Source of the DNA: Promicromonospora sp. Populi | GTDB lineage: Bacteria; Actinomycetota; Actinomycetes; Actinomycetales; Cellulomonadaceae | Assembly (NCBI RefSeq): GCF_041081105.1 | Contig: NZ_CP163528.1 | Location: 4,774,001 to 4,838,000 of the forward strand | Direction: 5' to 3' | DNA: 64,000 bases | Notes under the pieces: model-generated | What the model was told of the DNA's origin: nothing | Seen by the model: only the letters and a program-made list of their open reading frames with translations | The model's database searches: none | In this document: positions 1 to 9,757 of the stretch, piece after piece | Layout: each line of letters opens with the position of its first letter | Position numbering within the stretch: position 1 is the first letter of the stretch | Translations under genes and position numbers: made by a program

Positions 1-1
1 G

Positions 2-355
2 AATGCCCTGCGCGCCCTGTGGTCGGCCGGCAACGCCTACCTGGTCGAGAAGGAGCCGTGGAAGCAGGTCAAGGTTGATCCCGACGCCGCGGCGGTCTCG
101 CTGCGCACCGCGATGAACCTGATCCACCTGTATGCGGTGGTCTCGGAGCCGTTCATCCCGGAGACGGCCGCGACACTCCGGGGGGTCTTCGCGCTGGAGG
201 ACGACGCCGCGACCTGGGTCACCCCGGAGGGCGCGATGTCGCTCTCCGCCGTTCCCGCCGGTACGACCTTCTCGGTCCCCCCGGTCCTCTTTGCCAAGAT
301 CACTGACGAGGACCTGGAGGAGTACCGCACCCGCTTCGGCGCCGCTGAGGCCTAG
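2..355 (+). CDS. metG: Methionyl-tRNA synthetase, C-terminal part (truncated by window edge)
   Basis: Only the last 117 residues are present; the gene begins before the window. The visible part is the helical anticodon-binding domain of class I MetRS: a tryptophan-containing segment (NALRALWSAGNAYL), the W-K-Q-V motif and a helix with 'MNLIHLYAVVSEPFIPETA', all typical of the MetG C-terminus. The enzyme charges tRNA-Met with methionine in the cytoplasm. No C-terminal tRNA-binding (EMAP-like) extension follows. The TAG stop overlaps by four bases the end of the convergent sufE gene. Identity rests on family pattern; the catalytic HIGH/KMSKS region cannot be seen. Confidence 0.85.
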   Translation, partial: NALRALWSAGNAYLVEKEPWKQVKVDPDAAAVSLRTAMNLIHLYAVVSEPFIPETAATLRGVFALEDDAATWVTPEGAMSLSAVPAGTTFSVPPVLFAKITDEDLEEYRTRFGAAEA

Positions 356-807
356 ACCTGGGCCGCCGCCAGCTGCTCCCGGACCTGGCGCTTGGCGCGG
401 GCCAGCATGCCCGCCATGCCGTTCAGGCGTAGCAGGCTGACCACCTTGGTCAGGCCGAGCTGCAGCGGGAAGTCCTCCGGCACGTCCAGCACCTGCTGCG
501 CCGTGAGTCCGGTCAGGCCCTGTGCCAGGATCGACGCGAAGCCGCGCGTGGTGGGCGCCTCCTCCGGGGCGGTCGCGTAGAAGGCGACCACTCCGGCGTC
601 GTCCACCTCGGCGAAGGCGTAGACGGGGGACTGGCACTCCTGGACCCGTTCCAGCCGCTCCGGCGCGTCCGCGTACCTGGCGGGCAGCGGCGGCAGCTCT
701 TGCGACACCTCCAGCAGGAGCTGGAGGCGGTCGCGCTCGGGCGTCTCCAGGAAGGCTTCCCGCAGCTCGGCGAGGGCTTCGGGCAGGTCGACGTCGTTGG
801 TGCTCAT
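352..807 (-). CDS. sufE: SufE-family cysteine desulfuration protein
   Basis: A 151-residue protein with the SufE fold signature. The persulfide-accepting cysteine is Cys58 in the motif VQECQSPVY, followed by a long helical C-terminus (LTGLTAQQVLDVPEDF) usual for SufE. SufE takes sulfur from a SufS-type cysteine desulfurase and stimulates Fe-S cluster assembly in the cytosol. In many actinobacteria the gene sits next to a thiosulfate sulfurtransferase; none is present here. The ATG start has a weak purine-rich GAAGAG just upstream. The gene converges on metG and is followed upstream by an unrelated GAF regulator in the same direction, 81 bases away. Confidence 0.88.
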   Translation of the reverse strand: MSTNDVDLPEALAELREAFLETPERDRLQLLLEVSQELPPLPARYADAPERLERVQECQSPVYAFAEVDDAGVVAFYATAPEEAPTTRGFASILAQGLTGLTAQQVLDVPEDFPLQLGLTKVVSLLRLNGMAGMLARAKRQVREQLAAAQV

Positions 808-888
808 CTCTTCATCCTGCCACCGCTCGTCGTCCGGCCGGGTAGATCGCGCCGAGCTCCTCGCGGGTCTGGTAGGTGCCGATCCCGG

Positions 889-2190
889 TCAGGACAGCCG
901 ACGGTCCAGCACCCCCAGGTGGGCCCAGGCCCGCGCCGCCTGCGGCCCGCCCGGCGGCGTCAGCCGCGCCAGGCGCGTCCACGCCGCGTGGTCGTCGGCA
1001 CCCTCGTCGCGTGCGGTCCACTGCTCGACGGCGGACGCGTCGTCGCAGGCGTGCACCGCCTCGCGGACCTCGGCCGCTACCTCCTCGCGCAGCCGCTCCA
1101 CACCCGGTGCGACCGACCGGCGCAGCAGCGGCTCGGCGTAGGCCGTCAGCGCGCCGCGCACGTCGCTGCGGCCAAGCCGGGATCGCACGGTGTCGACGTC
1201 GGACGAGAGCGGGCGCGCGAGCCGGTAGGGCCGCGACCCGGCGAGCAGCGGGCCACCCAGGACGCCGTCGGCCACCCTGCGCAGGCGGGAGATCTCCGCG
1301 CGCACCGCCACGAGCGACAGGTCGCCGGGGTGCAGCAGCACGGCGAGCTCCTCCGCGCCGAGCCCGCGGGGGTGCTCGGCGAGCAGCAGCAGGATCTCGG
1401 CGTGCCGCAGGGAGATCCGCCGCTCGCGCAGGGTGGGCGTGCCGAGCACCCGGAGGTCGGGGGTGCGGTCGGGCGCGCCGACACCCAGACCCAGGTCCAC
1501 GTCGAGGCCACCCGCCCAGGCCGGGCGGCCGCCGTCGGACTCCCGGAGCCGTGCGGCGGTGCGTGCGGCGAGCTCGCGCTCGACCATCGCGACGGTTGCC
1601 CGCACCAGCGCGAGGGCGACGTGGAAGCCGGCGGCGCTGCCGCCGGTGAGGTCGAGGACGCCGATGATCCCGCCCGCCGGGTCGTGCACCGGGGCCGCGG
1701 TGCAGCTCAGCCGCTGGACCGGGCGCGCGAAGTGCTCGGCCCCGAGCACCTGGACCGGAGCCCGCGTGGCGAGGGCCGTTCCGGGCGCATTGGTGCCCAC
1801 GGACTCCTCGCGCCAGACCGCGCCCTCGACGAACCCGACGTGGTCCACCGCGGAGCGCACCGGTCCCCGGCCCTCTATCCACAGGAGACGGCCGATGTCG
1901 TCCGACACCGCGATCACCAGGTCGTCGCTCGTGGCACCGCCCACCAGGTCGCGCACGAGGGGCATCGCGATGGCGAGCGGGTGGTTGCGTCGGTAGTCGT
2001 CGAGGTCGGCCGACGCCGCGACGGCCACCTCGCCCGGATGGTCCGGGTCCACACCGTTACGCAGGCTCCGGCGCCACGAGGCCGCGACGACGGGATCGAT
2101 CCCGTCGGGTTCGTGCGAGCCGGCAGAACCGACGAAGCTCTCGTACGCCGCGCGAACCCACTGCGCGTCCCGGTGTGGCACCTGCGTCAT
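889..2190 (-). CDS. GAF-domain transcriptional regulator, probable regulator of the aldehyde dehydrogenase gene
   Basis: This 433-residue protein has an N-terminal helical segment (residues 1-70, with 'AASWRRSLRNGVDP' typical of AcoR-like proteins), a GAF sensor domain at about residues 75-220, and a C-terminal winged-helix-like region (about 280-345, 'LRERRISLRHAEILLLLAEHP'). It lacks the AAA+ sigma-54 module of classical AcoR. Proteins of this type are commonly encoded beside acetaldehyde/aldehyde dehydrogenase genes in actinobacteria and are thought to activate them; the dehydrogenase here lies at 5216, separated by two unrelated genes. The ATG start is preceded by AGGGG about five bases upstream. 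The inducer is not known from sequence. Confidence 0.75.
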   Translation of the reverse strand: MTQVPHRDAQWVRAAYESFVGSAGSHEPDGIDPVVAASWRRSLRNGVDPDHPGEVAVAASADLDDYRRNHPLAIAMPLVRDLVGGATSDDLVIAVSDDIGRLLWIEGRGPVRSAVDHVGFVEGAVWREESVGTNAPGTALATRAPVQVLGAEHFARPVQRLSCTAAPVHDPAGGIIGVLDLTGGSAAGFHVALALVRATVAMVERELAARTAARLRESDGGRPAWAGGLDVDLGLGVGAPDRTPDLRVLGTPTLRERRISLRHAEILLLLAEHPRGLGAEELAVLLHPGDLSLVAVRAEISRLRRVADGVLGGPLLAGSRPYRLARPLSSDVDTVRSRLGRSDVRGALTAYAEPLLRRSVAPGVERLREEVAAEVREAVHACDDASAVEQWTARDEGADDHAAWTRLARLTPPGGPQAARAWAHLGVLDRRLS

Positions 2191-2336
2191 GCTGCCCCTG
2201 ACCTTGTTCGGACGTCGTCGTCGAACCCAGCCAGTGTAGGCGCGGGGCCAAGGCCATCAACAGGTTGTGCACCGGTTTCGCCAAGGCGCCCACCGGTGCG
2301 GAGCGCTAATCCGCGAATCGCCGGTGTATTACGGCC

Positions 2337-2364
2337 TTGATGCGCGGCATGTGAGATGTAGTCT
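2337..2364 (+). promoter_or_regulatory. Candidate sigma-70-type promoter for the membrane protein at 2444
   Basis: A TTGATG box (2337-2342) and a TAGTCT box (2359-2364) are separated by 16 bases, in a less GC-rich intergenic stretch. They lie about 80 bases before the proposed TTG start. The match is to general actinobacterial housekeeping promoters only. Confidence 0.35.
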
Positions 2365-2443
2365 TAGCGTCAATCGCATCGGTTATCCAAAGGGCCTCGA
2401 GTCCGACACTTTGTTTTCATGGGATCTCTCTTTGGGGGAAGAG

Positions 2444-3106
2444 TTGAACACCATCGCATTGGCGAAACCGGAACCTGCGATATCCGGGACTGACGACGAA
2501 CCGGGCGACAGTCCGACCCGGCTACCCACGATCGACCTAGCCCAGCTTCCGCCGCTGGACGTGGCGGAGCCTTCGCCCCTCGTTGTTGCAGGCGATGTCG
2601 CCGGCGCCCGCGGCCGCAGGCCCTGGGTTTTCGGGGCCGCGATCATCACCGGCATCGCCGCCGTCATCACCCTCTGGACCGTTTCGGCCGAAGCGGACGA
2701 GGCCAGCCGCATCGTGGCGCTCACCTCCCAGATCGACACCCAGGTCTCCAGCACCTCGGCCCGATCGCACGACCTGGCCGCCGTCATGGACATGGCGGAG
2801 CGCGTCTACCAGCACTCCGACGGCAAGGTCGCCGACCCAGCCACCCGGATCATCCTCGCCGAGGCGATCGCCGAGGCCCGCCAGGCCGGGGCGCAGCGAG
2901 TCACCGACACCCCGCCTAGCTCCGTGACGCAGGCCCGCACCCTGCTCGCCCAGGCAGCGCACATCGAGAACTCGCTCGACTGGGCCGTGGAGGACCTGCG
3001 GATCGCCGTTGACATGGTCCAGCAGTCGCAGGGTGCGCAGCGCGTGCTGGACACTCGTGACCCGGTCGGCAACCGGACGGTGCTCGCATCGCACAACGGA
3101 TCCTGA
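2444..3106 (+). CDS. Membrane-anchored hypothetical protein with helical extracellular domain
   Basis: I do not recognise a family. With the TTG start at 2444 (GGGGGA five bases upstream) the product is 220 residues: an acidic, proline-rich cytoplasmic segment of about 65 residues, one transmembrane segment (about 67-85, 'VFGAAIITGIAAVITLW'), then a helical, alanine- and glutamine-rich exterior domain of about 130 residues. An upstream in-frame start near 2267 is possible but has no ribosome binding site and would cross the probable promoter. It stands alone between divergent and convergent genes. The architecture (one TM followed by predicted coiled-coil) resembles the protein encoded at 47521-48303, without obvious sequence identity. 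Confidence 0.6.
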   Translation: MNTIALAKPEPAISGTDDEPGDSPTRLPTIDLAQLPPLDVAEPSPLVVAGDVAGARGRRPWVFGAAIITGIAAVITLWTVSAEADEASRIVALTSQIDTQVSSTSARSHDLAAVMDMAERVYQHSDGKVADPATRIILAEAIAEARQAGAQRVTDTPPSSVTQARTLLAQAAHIENSLDWAVEDLRIAVDMVQQSQGAQRVLDTRDPVGNRTVLASHNGS

Positions 3107-3274
3107 TCCGCGCCGGCTCATGGCCATGGCATTGAGTTCCAACGCTTTTCGAATGTCGAAATCTGTTTCCAGAAATCGCCTTTCTCCGAGGATGCGGGAA
3201 CTCTTTCGGCCCGTGTTTTCCGATTCATCAAATGCTCTGGCGCCTTTTGCCCCGGAGCGGGACTCGAGCGAAAA

Positions 3275-4963
3275 TCACGGCAGCGCACGGTAGGCATCCA
3301 CCAGGTCGACAAACTCCGCCCGCAGCCCGTAGGGATCCGCGCCCCGGGCGCTCCAGGCCCGCTCCCTGACGGCGTCGAGGCTCGCCGCCCCCTGGTACTC
3401 GGACTCGGTGGCGATCAGCCCGAGCTCGGCCACCGCGGACGCGAAGGCGAAGTCCGCCGACGGCGTCGGCGTGAACGCGTCGGGGCCGACGGCGAACGCC
3501 GCCTCCGTGCTGGCCGTCGCCTCGCCGTCATCGGTCGCTCCAACCCGACCAGTCTCCCCGCCGTCACCCGGAGCCTTGTAGCGCACGTGCACGGTCATGA
3601 AGTCCTCGTCGGCCGGCGCGCCGACCGGGATCAGCTCGTAGAACGCGGTCACGGAGTGCCCGGCCCCGACATCGCCGGCGTCCTTGGTGTCGTCGTCGAA
3701 GTCCTCGTCCGCCAGACGCCGGTTGTCGTACCCGATCAGCCGGTAGGAGCGGACGGCGGCCGGGTTCAGCTCCACCTGCAGCTTGAGGTCCTTGGCGACC
3801 ACGAACATCGTCGAGTCGAACTCGTCCACCAGGACCTTGCGCGCCTCCGCGAGCGTGTCGATGTAGGCGTAGTTGCCGTTCCCGTGGTCCGCGATGGCCT
3901 CCATCGTGTTGTCCTTGAGATTGGCCATGCCGAAGCCCAGCACCGACACGTAGACGCCGGACTCCCGCTCGGCCTCGATCAGCTCCGTGAGCTCCTGCGG
4001 GGTCGACGGGCCGACGTTGAAGTCGCCGTCGGTCGCCAGCACCACGCGGTTGTTGCCGCCCTCGACGAAGTTCTTCTCGGCCAGCTCGTAGGCCGTCCGC
4101 AGCCCGTCCGCGCCGCCCGTCGAGCCGCCGGCGCGCAGCGACCGCAGGTGATCCACCAGCACCCCGTGCGCCGAGCCGGGCACCGAGTCGGCGACCACCT
4201 GGTTGTCGCCCGCGTACGTCACTATCGACACCCGGTCGCGCTCGTCGAGCTGTTCCACCAGCAGCTCGAACGACTCGGCGAGCATGGGCAGCTTGTTGGG
4301 CTCGTCCATCGACCCGGACACGTCCAGCAGGAACACGATGTTGTTGCCCTCCGACGTCGGTAGCGCCTCCGTCGCCTGCACACCGACCATCGCCAGCTGG
4401 TGTGCCGAGTTCCACGGCGCCGGCGCGACCTGGGCCGCTACGGAGAACGGGTGCTCCGCATCGGCGTCGGGCGCCGTGTACCCGTAGTCGAAGTAGTTGA
4501 CCAGCTCCTCGATGCGCACGCCCTCGGGCGCCACACCCTGGTTCACCTGGCGGCGCAGGTTGGAGTACGACGCCGTGTCGACGTCGGCCGAGAACGTGGA
4601 CAGCGGGGTGGTGGTGACGTCCTGGAACGACGACTCGGGGGAGTCGTCGTACTCCTCCTGCTGCTCGGGCGGCATCATCCGCTCGGTCGTCCCGGGGCCG
4701 GCGAAGTCCTGGTCGGGGAGTGCCGGCGCGGCCTCCGCACCGCTCAGTGCTTCTGTGTTGCCCAGGTCCCTGTCGGCCGGCGCCTCGGGGGCCGGGGCCA
4801 GCAGTTCCGCCGAGTCTGCCGCGGTCTGAACCGGCTCGTCCTGGGCGGTGCAGCCCGCGAGTGCCAGCACCACGGTCAGCGCCGCCGCCAGCGGCACCAT
4901 CAGCGGAATGGCCAATGGCCGAGCGCCTGCGGTGGTTTGGGTCCGGCGGGGTGCGGGGGTCAT
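3275..4963 (-). CDS. von Willebrand factor type A domain lipoprotein (YfbK-like)
   Basis: The 562-residue product starts with a lipoprotein signal peptide ending in the lipobox LAGC (Cys38), so it is probably anchored to the outer face of the membrane. Residues ~105-205 match the conserved N-terminal region that precedes vWA in YfbK-type proteins (FSADVDTASYSNLRR). The vWA domain follows with an intact MIDAS metal site DVSGS at 214-218, and a C-terminal region of the DUF3520 type ends the protein. Such proteins bind divalent metal and protein partners; the role is unknown. The start ATG at 4963 has AGAGG upstream. The much longer frame upstream is not supported because it would place the signal peptide internally. 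Confidence 0.85.
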   Translation of the reverse strand: MTPAPRRTQTTAGARPLAIPLMVPLAAALTVVLALAGCTAQDEPVQTAADSAELLAPAPEAPADRDLGNTEALSGAEAAPALPDQDFAGPGTTERMMPPEQQEEYDDSPESSFQDVTTTPLSTFSADVDTASYSNLRRQVNQGVAPEGVRIEELVNYFDYGYTAPDADAEHPFSVAAQVAPAPWNSAHQLAMVGVQATEALPTSEGNNIVFLLDVSGSMDEPNKLPMLAESFELLVEQLDERDRVSIVTYAGDNQVVADSVPGSAHGVLVDHLRSLRAGGSTGGADGLRTAYELAEKNFVEGGNNRVVLATDGDFNVGPSTPQELTELIEAERESGVYVSVLGFGMANLKDNTMEAIADHGNGNYAYIDTLAEARKVLVDEFDSTMFVVAKDLKLQVELNPAAVRSYRLIGYDNRRLADEDFDDDTKDAGDVGAGHSVTAFYELIPVGAPADEDFMTVHVRYKAPGDGGETGRVGATDDGEATASTEAAFAVGPDAFTPTPSADFAFASAVAELGLIATESEYQGAASLDAVRERAWSARGADPYGLRAEFVDLVDAYRALP

Positions 4964-5136
4964 GGGAGGCCTCTCATCGTGCTCGGCTCGTGGTCCGGCT
5001 TCGGGGATCCGGCGATCTGTCCTCTGGAATCCATCTGTTCCGACGGTCGCGGGACTTGCGGTGGCGAGGTCACGGTCGGGTTGCGGTGGCCTGCAACCCC
5101 GATGCAACGCCCGCCTGCCTAACCTCGGCCCCACCT

Positions 5137-5154
5137 GGGTGCACCGCTGCACCC
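5137..5154. promoter_or_regulatory. Palindrome upstream of aldehyde dehydrogenase, candidate operator
   Basis: A perfect inverted repeat GGGTGCA-CCGC-TGCACCC lies 62 bases before the aldehyde dehydrogenase start, in the divergent intergenic region shared with the vWA lipoprotein. Its arms extend imperfectly outward (CC-x ... x-GG). The GAF-domain regulator at 889-2190 is the obvious candidate to bind it, but this is inference. Confidence 0.4.
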
Positions 5155-5215
5155 GGGTGTGGTTCCGCCGTCGGGCAGCCGACGACGGGCACGAGAACCT
5201 GCGAGGAGGCAGACC

Positions 5216-6739
<1,524 letters not shown>

Positions 6740-6753
6740 AGGCCCCGCCGTGC

Positions 6754-6789
6754 CAGACGTACAGGTCACTCGCGTGACCTGTACGTCTG
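6754..6789. repeat. Perfect 16-bp-stem intergenic hairpin, possible attenuator
   Basis: The arms 6754-6769 and 6774-6789 are perfectly complementary around a TCGC loop. It lies 14 bases after the aldehyde dehydrogenase stop and 23 bases before the DUF779 start, with no U-tract. The inner part (AGGTCAC / GTGACCT) recurs in a hairpin of almost identical size after phoH (63321-63360). Confidence 0.75.
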
Positions 6790-6812
6790 ACCGTATCCAC
6801 GAGGAGGGTTCT

Positions 6813-7259
6813 ATGTCTGACGACGTCCACTCGCCCCAGGCGGTCGGCGCCCCACCTGCGCGGGTCGCCGTGACGGACGACGCGGCGAAGCTGCTCGCGC
6901 GGCTGCGCGTCAAGCACGGTGAGCTGATGTTCCACCAGTCCGGCGGCTGCTGCGACGGCTCGTCGCCCATGTGCTACCCGGACGGCGACTTCATCACCGG
7001 CGACGCGGACGTGCACCTCGGCGACCTCGCGATCACGACGGCGGACGCCGTGGGACCGGACTCCGTGGACGACACCCCGTTCACGGTCCCGGTCTGGATG
7101 AGCCGCAACCAGTTCGAGTACTGGAAGCACACGCACCTGACCATCGACGTGGTGCCCGGCCGGGGTGCCGGGTTCAGCGTGGAGGCACCCGAGGGCGTGC
7201 GGTTCCTGATCCGGTCCCGGCTGTTCACGGACGAGGAGTGGGAGCGGCTCGCAGACTGA
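6813..7259 (+). CDS. DUF779 family protein
   Basis: The 148-residue protein belongs to the DUF779 family, recognised by the cysteine-rich stretch GGCCDGSSPMCY (about residues 47-58) and by 'QFEYWKHTHLTIDV' in the second half. Members are almost always encoded directly after an acetaldehyde-type aldehyde dehydrogenase, as here, so a role supporting that enzyme (perhaps metal or thiol related) is likely but unproven. A strong GAGGAGGG ribosome binding site precedes the ATG. The 73-base gap to the upstream gene holds a perfect hairpin, suggesting that expression relative to the dehydrogenase is tuned. Confidence 0.85.
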   Translation: MSDDVHSPQAVGAPPARVAVTDDAAKLLARLRVKHGELMFHQSGGCCDGSSPMCYPDGDFITGDADVHLGDLAITTADAVGPDSVDDTPFTVPVWMSRNQFEYWKHTHLTIDVVPGRGAGFSVEAPEGVRFLIRSRLFTDEEWERLAD

Positions 7260-7272
7260 TCTGATGAAGGGG

Positions 7273-7303
7273 TTGAAGTTGACGCGGCGTCAACCTCTAC
7301 CGT
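7273..7303 (+). promoter_or_regulatory. MerR-type promoter and operator
   Basis: A TTGAAG -35 box (7273-7278) and TACCGT -10 box (7298-7303) are separated by 19 bases, the long spacing typical of MerR-activated promoters. Within the spacer is a perfect dyad, GTTGACG-CGG-CGTCAAC (7278-7294). The predicted transcription start is near 7310, adjacent to the ATG at 7311, so the regulator probably controls its own leaderless transcript. Confidence 0.7.
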
Positions 7304-7310
7304 GGTGCTC

Positions 7311-8096
7311 ATGCAATGGTCCATACAGGAGATCGCGCGCTTGACCGGCGTCACGAGCCGAACGCTTCGGCACTACGACGCCGTCGGGCTGCTGCCCGCC
7401 GTCCGTACGACGGACAGTGGCCCACGCCGCTACGACCGCACCGCTGTGGTGCGGCTGCAGCGGATCCTGCTGCTGCGTGATCTCGGGCTCGGCCTCGGCG
7501 ACATCGCCGAGGTGCTCGACACCCAGCGGGACGAGGCGCAGGCCTTGCGCAAGCACCTCGTCGCGCTGCGGGCGGAGCAAGGCCGGCTGGCCCGGCAGAT
7601 CGTGTCGGTCGAACGGACCGTCGCCGATCTCGAGAAGGACCCGGACAGAGGGGAGGACATCATGGCGAAGGACATGCTCGACGGCTTTGACCACACCGTC
7701 TACGAGCAGGAGGTCACCGAGCGCTGGGGACGTGACGCGTACCAGAAGAGCGACGCCTGGTGGCGCGGGCTCAGCGTGGACGAGCAGCGGGACTGGAAGG
7801 CGCAGGTCGCGGCGCTCAGCAAGGACTGGGCGGACGCCGCGGTGGCCGGGATCGACCCGGCCTCGGACGAGGCGCAGGTGCTTGCCGCGCGGCATGCCGC
7901 CTGGCTCGGGTCCGTCCCGGGCACACCCGGGTCCGAGGTGCAGCTCCCGGAGCGCGGGTACCTGCTCGGCCTGGCCGACATGTACGTGGCGGACGACCGG
8001 TTCGGCGCGAACTACGGCGGCCTGGAGGGCGCGCAGTTCGTGCGGTCGACCATCCGTGTTTTCGTGGAGCGAAATTACCCGAAGGGTGATTCCTGA
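7311..8096 (+). CDS. MerR-family regulator with TipAS ligand-binding domain
   Basis: About 261 residues from the ATG at 7311 (GTG codons at 7302 and 7305 are alternatives but overlap the -10 box). Residues 1-70 are a MerR winged helix ('MQWSIQEIARLTGVTSRTLRHYD'-type start, read in short: IARLTGVTSRTLRHYD), followed by a coiled-coil linker (70-110) and a TipAS-like helical domain (about 115-255, with AWWRGLSVDEQRDWK). TipAS domains in TipA bind thiopeptide-type antibiotics or other drugs and cause activation of the regulator's own promoter. The promoter dyad described at 7273-7303 fits autoregulation. The true ligand cannot be inferred. Confidence 0.88.
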   Translation: MQWSIQEIARLTGVTSRTLRHYDAVGLLPAVRTTDSGPRRYDRTAVVRLQRILLLRDLGLGLGDIAEVLDTQRDEAQALRKHLVALRAEQGRLARQIVSVERTVADLEKDPDRGEDIMAKDMLDGFDHTVYEQEVTERWGRDAYQKSDAWWRGLSVDEQRDWKAQVAALSKDWADAAVAGIDPASDEAQVLAARHAAWLGSVPGTPGSEVQLPERGYLLGLADMYVADDRFGANYGGLEGAQFVRSTIRVFVERNYPKGDS

Positions 8097-8129
8097 GCTC
8101 CGTGCTGCACGGTGATCTTGATGACCGGT

Positions 8130-8170
8130 GAGTCCCCGGCCTGGGCGTTCCGTGCCCGGGCCGGGGACTC
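8130..8170 (+). terminator. Hairpin terminator after the MerR/TipAS gene
   Basis: A 12-bp stem (8130-8141 with 8159-8170, GAGTCCCCGGCC type) has a further GGGC/GCCC pairing inside its loop. It begins 33 bases after the stop codon. There is no U-tract, as is common for actinobacterial terminators. Confidence 0.6.
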
Positions 8171-8242
8171 GCTGGTCTACCGGTCGTCAGTACCGCCGCA
8201 GGACCGGTCACTGACACGCAGTTTCAAAGGTAGCCTCTGCAC

Positions 8243-9118
8243 ATGCCCGACGCCGCCGCCGAAAACCCCCAGAAACCCGCGGTGACCTGCTGGTTTGCGG
8301 GTCTCACGACGCTCGATGTGATCCATCGGAGCGCCGTTCGACCGGGCCCCAACCAGAAGATCACCGCCGTTCGACAGGACGTGTCCGCGGGCGGCCCCGC
8401 GGCCAACGCGGCGGTCACCGCCGCGACGCTCGGGGCGCGGGCCCTGCTGATCAGTCCGGTGGGCGCAGGCCCCGTGGGTGCGGCCGCCCGCGGTGACCTG
8501 GAGGATCACGGCGTCGAGCTGCACGACGTCGCAGAGGGCAGCACCATCCCCCTGGCCGTCTCCGCCGTCATTGTCGACGACGAGACCGGCGACCGGTCGG
8601 TAGTCTCGCCCGACGCCATGCTCACCGGCGCCTTCGACGTCGTAGCGGCAGACCTCGATGCCCTGCCCCGGCCCGACGTGGTCCTGCTCGACGGGCACCA
8701 CCCGGACCTGGCCCGCAGCGTGCTGGCCTACGCGCGAGCCCTGGAGCCGCGCCCCCTGATCGTGCTCGACGCCGGCCGGTGGCGACCGGTCTTCGCCGAG
8801 CTCATGGGCTGGGCGGACGTCACTGCCCGGTCCGCGGACTTCCACCCCCCGGACGGCGTCCCGCGCTCCCACGCCACGGTCGCCACTCACGGCGCGGAGC
8901 CCGTGACCTGGTGCGACGCGGACGGCAGGCACGGGTCCACCGAGGTGCCCGCCGTCGACGTGCGCGACACCCTCGGCGCTGGGGACGCGTTCCACGGTGC
9001 GCTGGTCGTGGCGCTCGCGCGCGGCGCCGGCCTGGAGGGCGCGGTCCAGGAGGCGGTGCGGGTGGCGACCCTCCGCGTGCAGTACGTCGGCCCCCGGTCC
9101 TGGCTGGAGAACCTGTAG
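8243..9118 (+). CDS. PfkB-family carbohydrate kinase
   Basis: A 291-residue ribokinase/PfkB-family enzyme that would phosphorylate a sugar or nucleoside with ATP. The N-terminal substrate-binding motif (SAGGPAANAAVTAATLGA) and the C-terminal catalytic motif DTLGAGDAFHGAL, with the base Asp248, are intact. The substrate is not predictable. A TAGCCT box at 8231-8236 sits seven bases before the ATG, so the transcript may be leaderless. The stop overlaps the start of the next kinase gene (TAGTG), implying translational coupling and a shared pathway for two successive phosphorylations or salvage steps. Confidence 0.85.
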   Translation: MPDAAAENPQKPAVTCWFAGLTTLDVIHRSAVRPGPNQKITAVRQDVSAGGPAANAAVTAATLGARALLISPVGAGPVGAAARGDLEDHGVELHDVAEGSTIPLAVSAVIVDDETGDRSVVSPDAMLTGAFDVVAADLDALPRPDVVLLDGHHPDLARSVLAYARALEPRPLIVLDAGRWRPVFAELMGWADVTARSADFHPPDGVPRSHATVATHGAEPVTWCDADGRHGSTEVPAVDVRDTLGAGDAFHGALVVALARGAGLEGAVQEAVRVATLRVQYVGPRSWLENL

Positions 9119-9756
9119 TGCGGCTGACAACTGGCGAGCTCGTCGAGCGTGCCGCGCGGCTCGCCGACGACGCCGCGCGCGCCGGGCGGGCACACGTCCT
9201 CGGGATCACCGGCCCGCCCGGCGCGGGAAAGTCCACGCTCGCCGCCGCGCTCGCTGACGGGCTCCCGCCCGGCGCGGCCGTCGTCGTCGGCATGGACGGC
9301 TTCCACCTGTCCAACGCCGTGCTGGTGGCCAACGGCAGCCGCGACCGCAAGGGCGCCATCGACACGTTCGACGACGCCGGGTACGCCGCCCTGATCGACC
9401 GCATCGCGAACCGCGGCCCCGGCAGCCCGACCGTCTACGCGCCGGTGTTCCGCCGCGAGATCGAGGAGCCGATCGCCGCGGGTACCGCGGTCACCAGCGA
9501 GCCCCTGGTCATCACGGAGGGCAACTACCTCCTCGCCCCCGGCGGCGCCTGGCCCGCCGCGCGCTCCCGGATGGCGGAGGTCTGGTACGTCGACCTGCCC
9601 GAGGCCGAGCGCCTGCGGCGCCTCGTCGCCCGGCACCAGGCCTTCGGCAAGTCCTTGCCCGCCGCCGAGGCGTGGGCCGGCGGCACCGACCAGCGCAACG
9701 CGGACCTCATCGCGACGACCCGGGACGCGGCAGACCTGATCGTCGAGTGGGTGTAG
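9118..9756 (+). CDS. P-loop nucleoside/sugar kinase (uridine kinase-like)
   Basis: 212 residues from a GTG start that overlaps the stop codon of the PfkB gene by one base. The Walker A motif GPPGAGKST lies at about residues 32-40, and MDGFHLSN about 25 residues later is the substrate-binding motif shared with uridine kinase, pantothenate kinase and phosphoribulokinase-type enzymes. 'ITEGNYLL' is the family's Walker B-side motif. Members named 'nucleoside/nucleotide kinase family' or FrcK-like act on nucleosides, fructose or pantothenate. Coupling to the PfkB kinase suggests both act on one carbohydrate or nucleoside route; the substrate stays open. Confidence 0.82.
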   Translation: MRLTTGELVERAARLADDAARAGRAHVLGITGPPGAGKSTLAAALADGLPPGAAVVVGMDGFHLSNAVLVANGSRDRKGAIDTFDDAGYAALIDRIANRGPGSPTVYAPVFRREIEEPIAAGTAVTSEPLVITEGNYLLAPGGAWPAARSRMAEVWYVDLPEAERLRRLVARHQAFGKSLPAAEAWAGGTDQRNADLIATTRDAADLIVEWV

Positions 9757-9757
9757 C

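Noticed and set aside
700..2340. 546-residue open frame on the plus strand
   Set aside because: It is antisense to sufE and the GAF regulator, both of which have motifs and ribosome binding sites.
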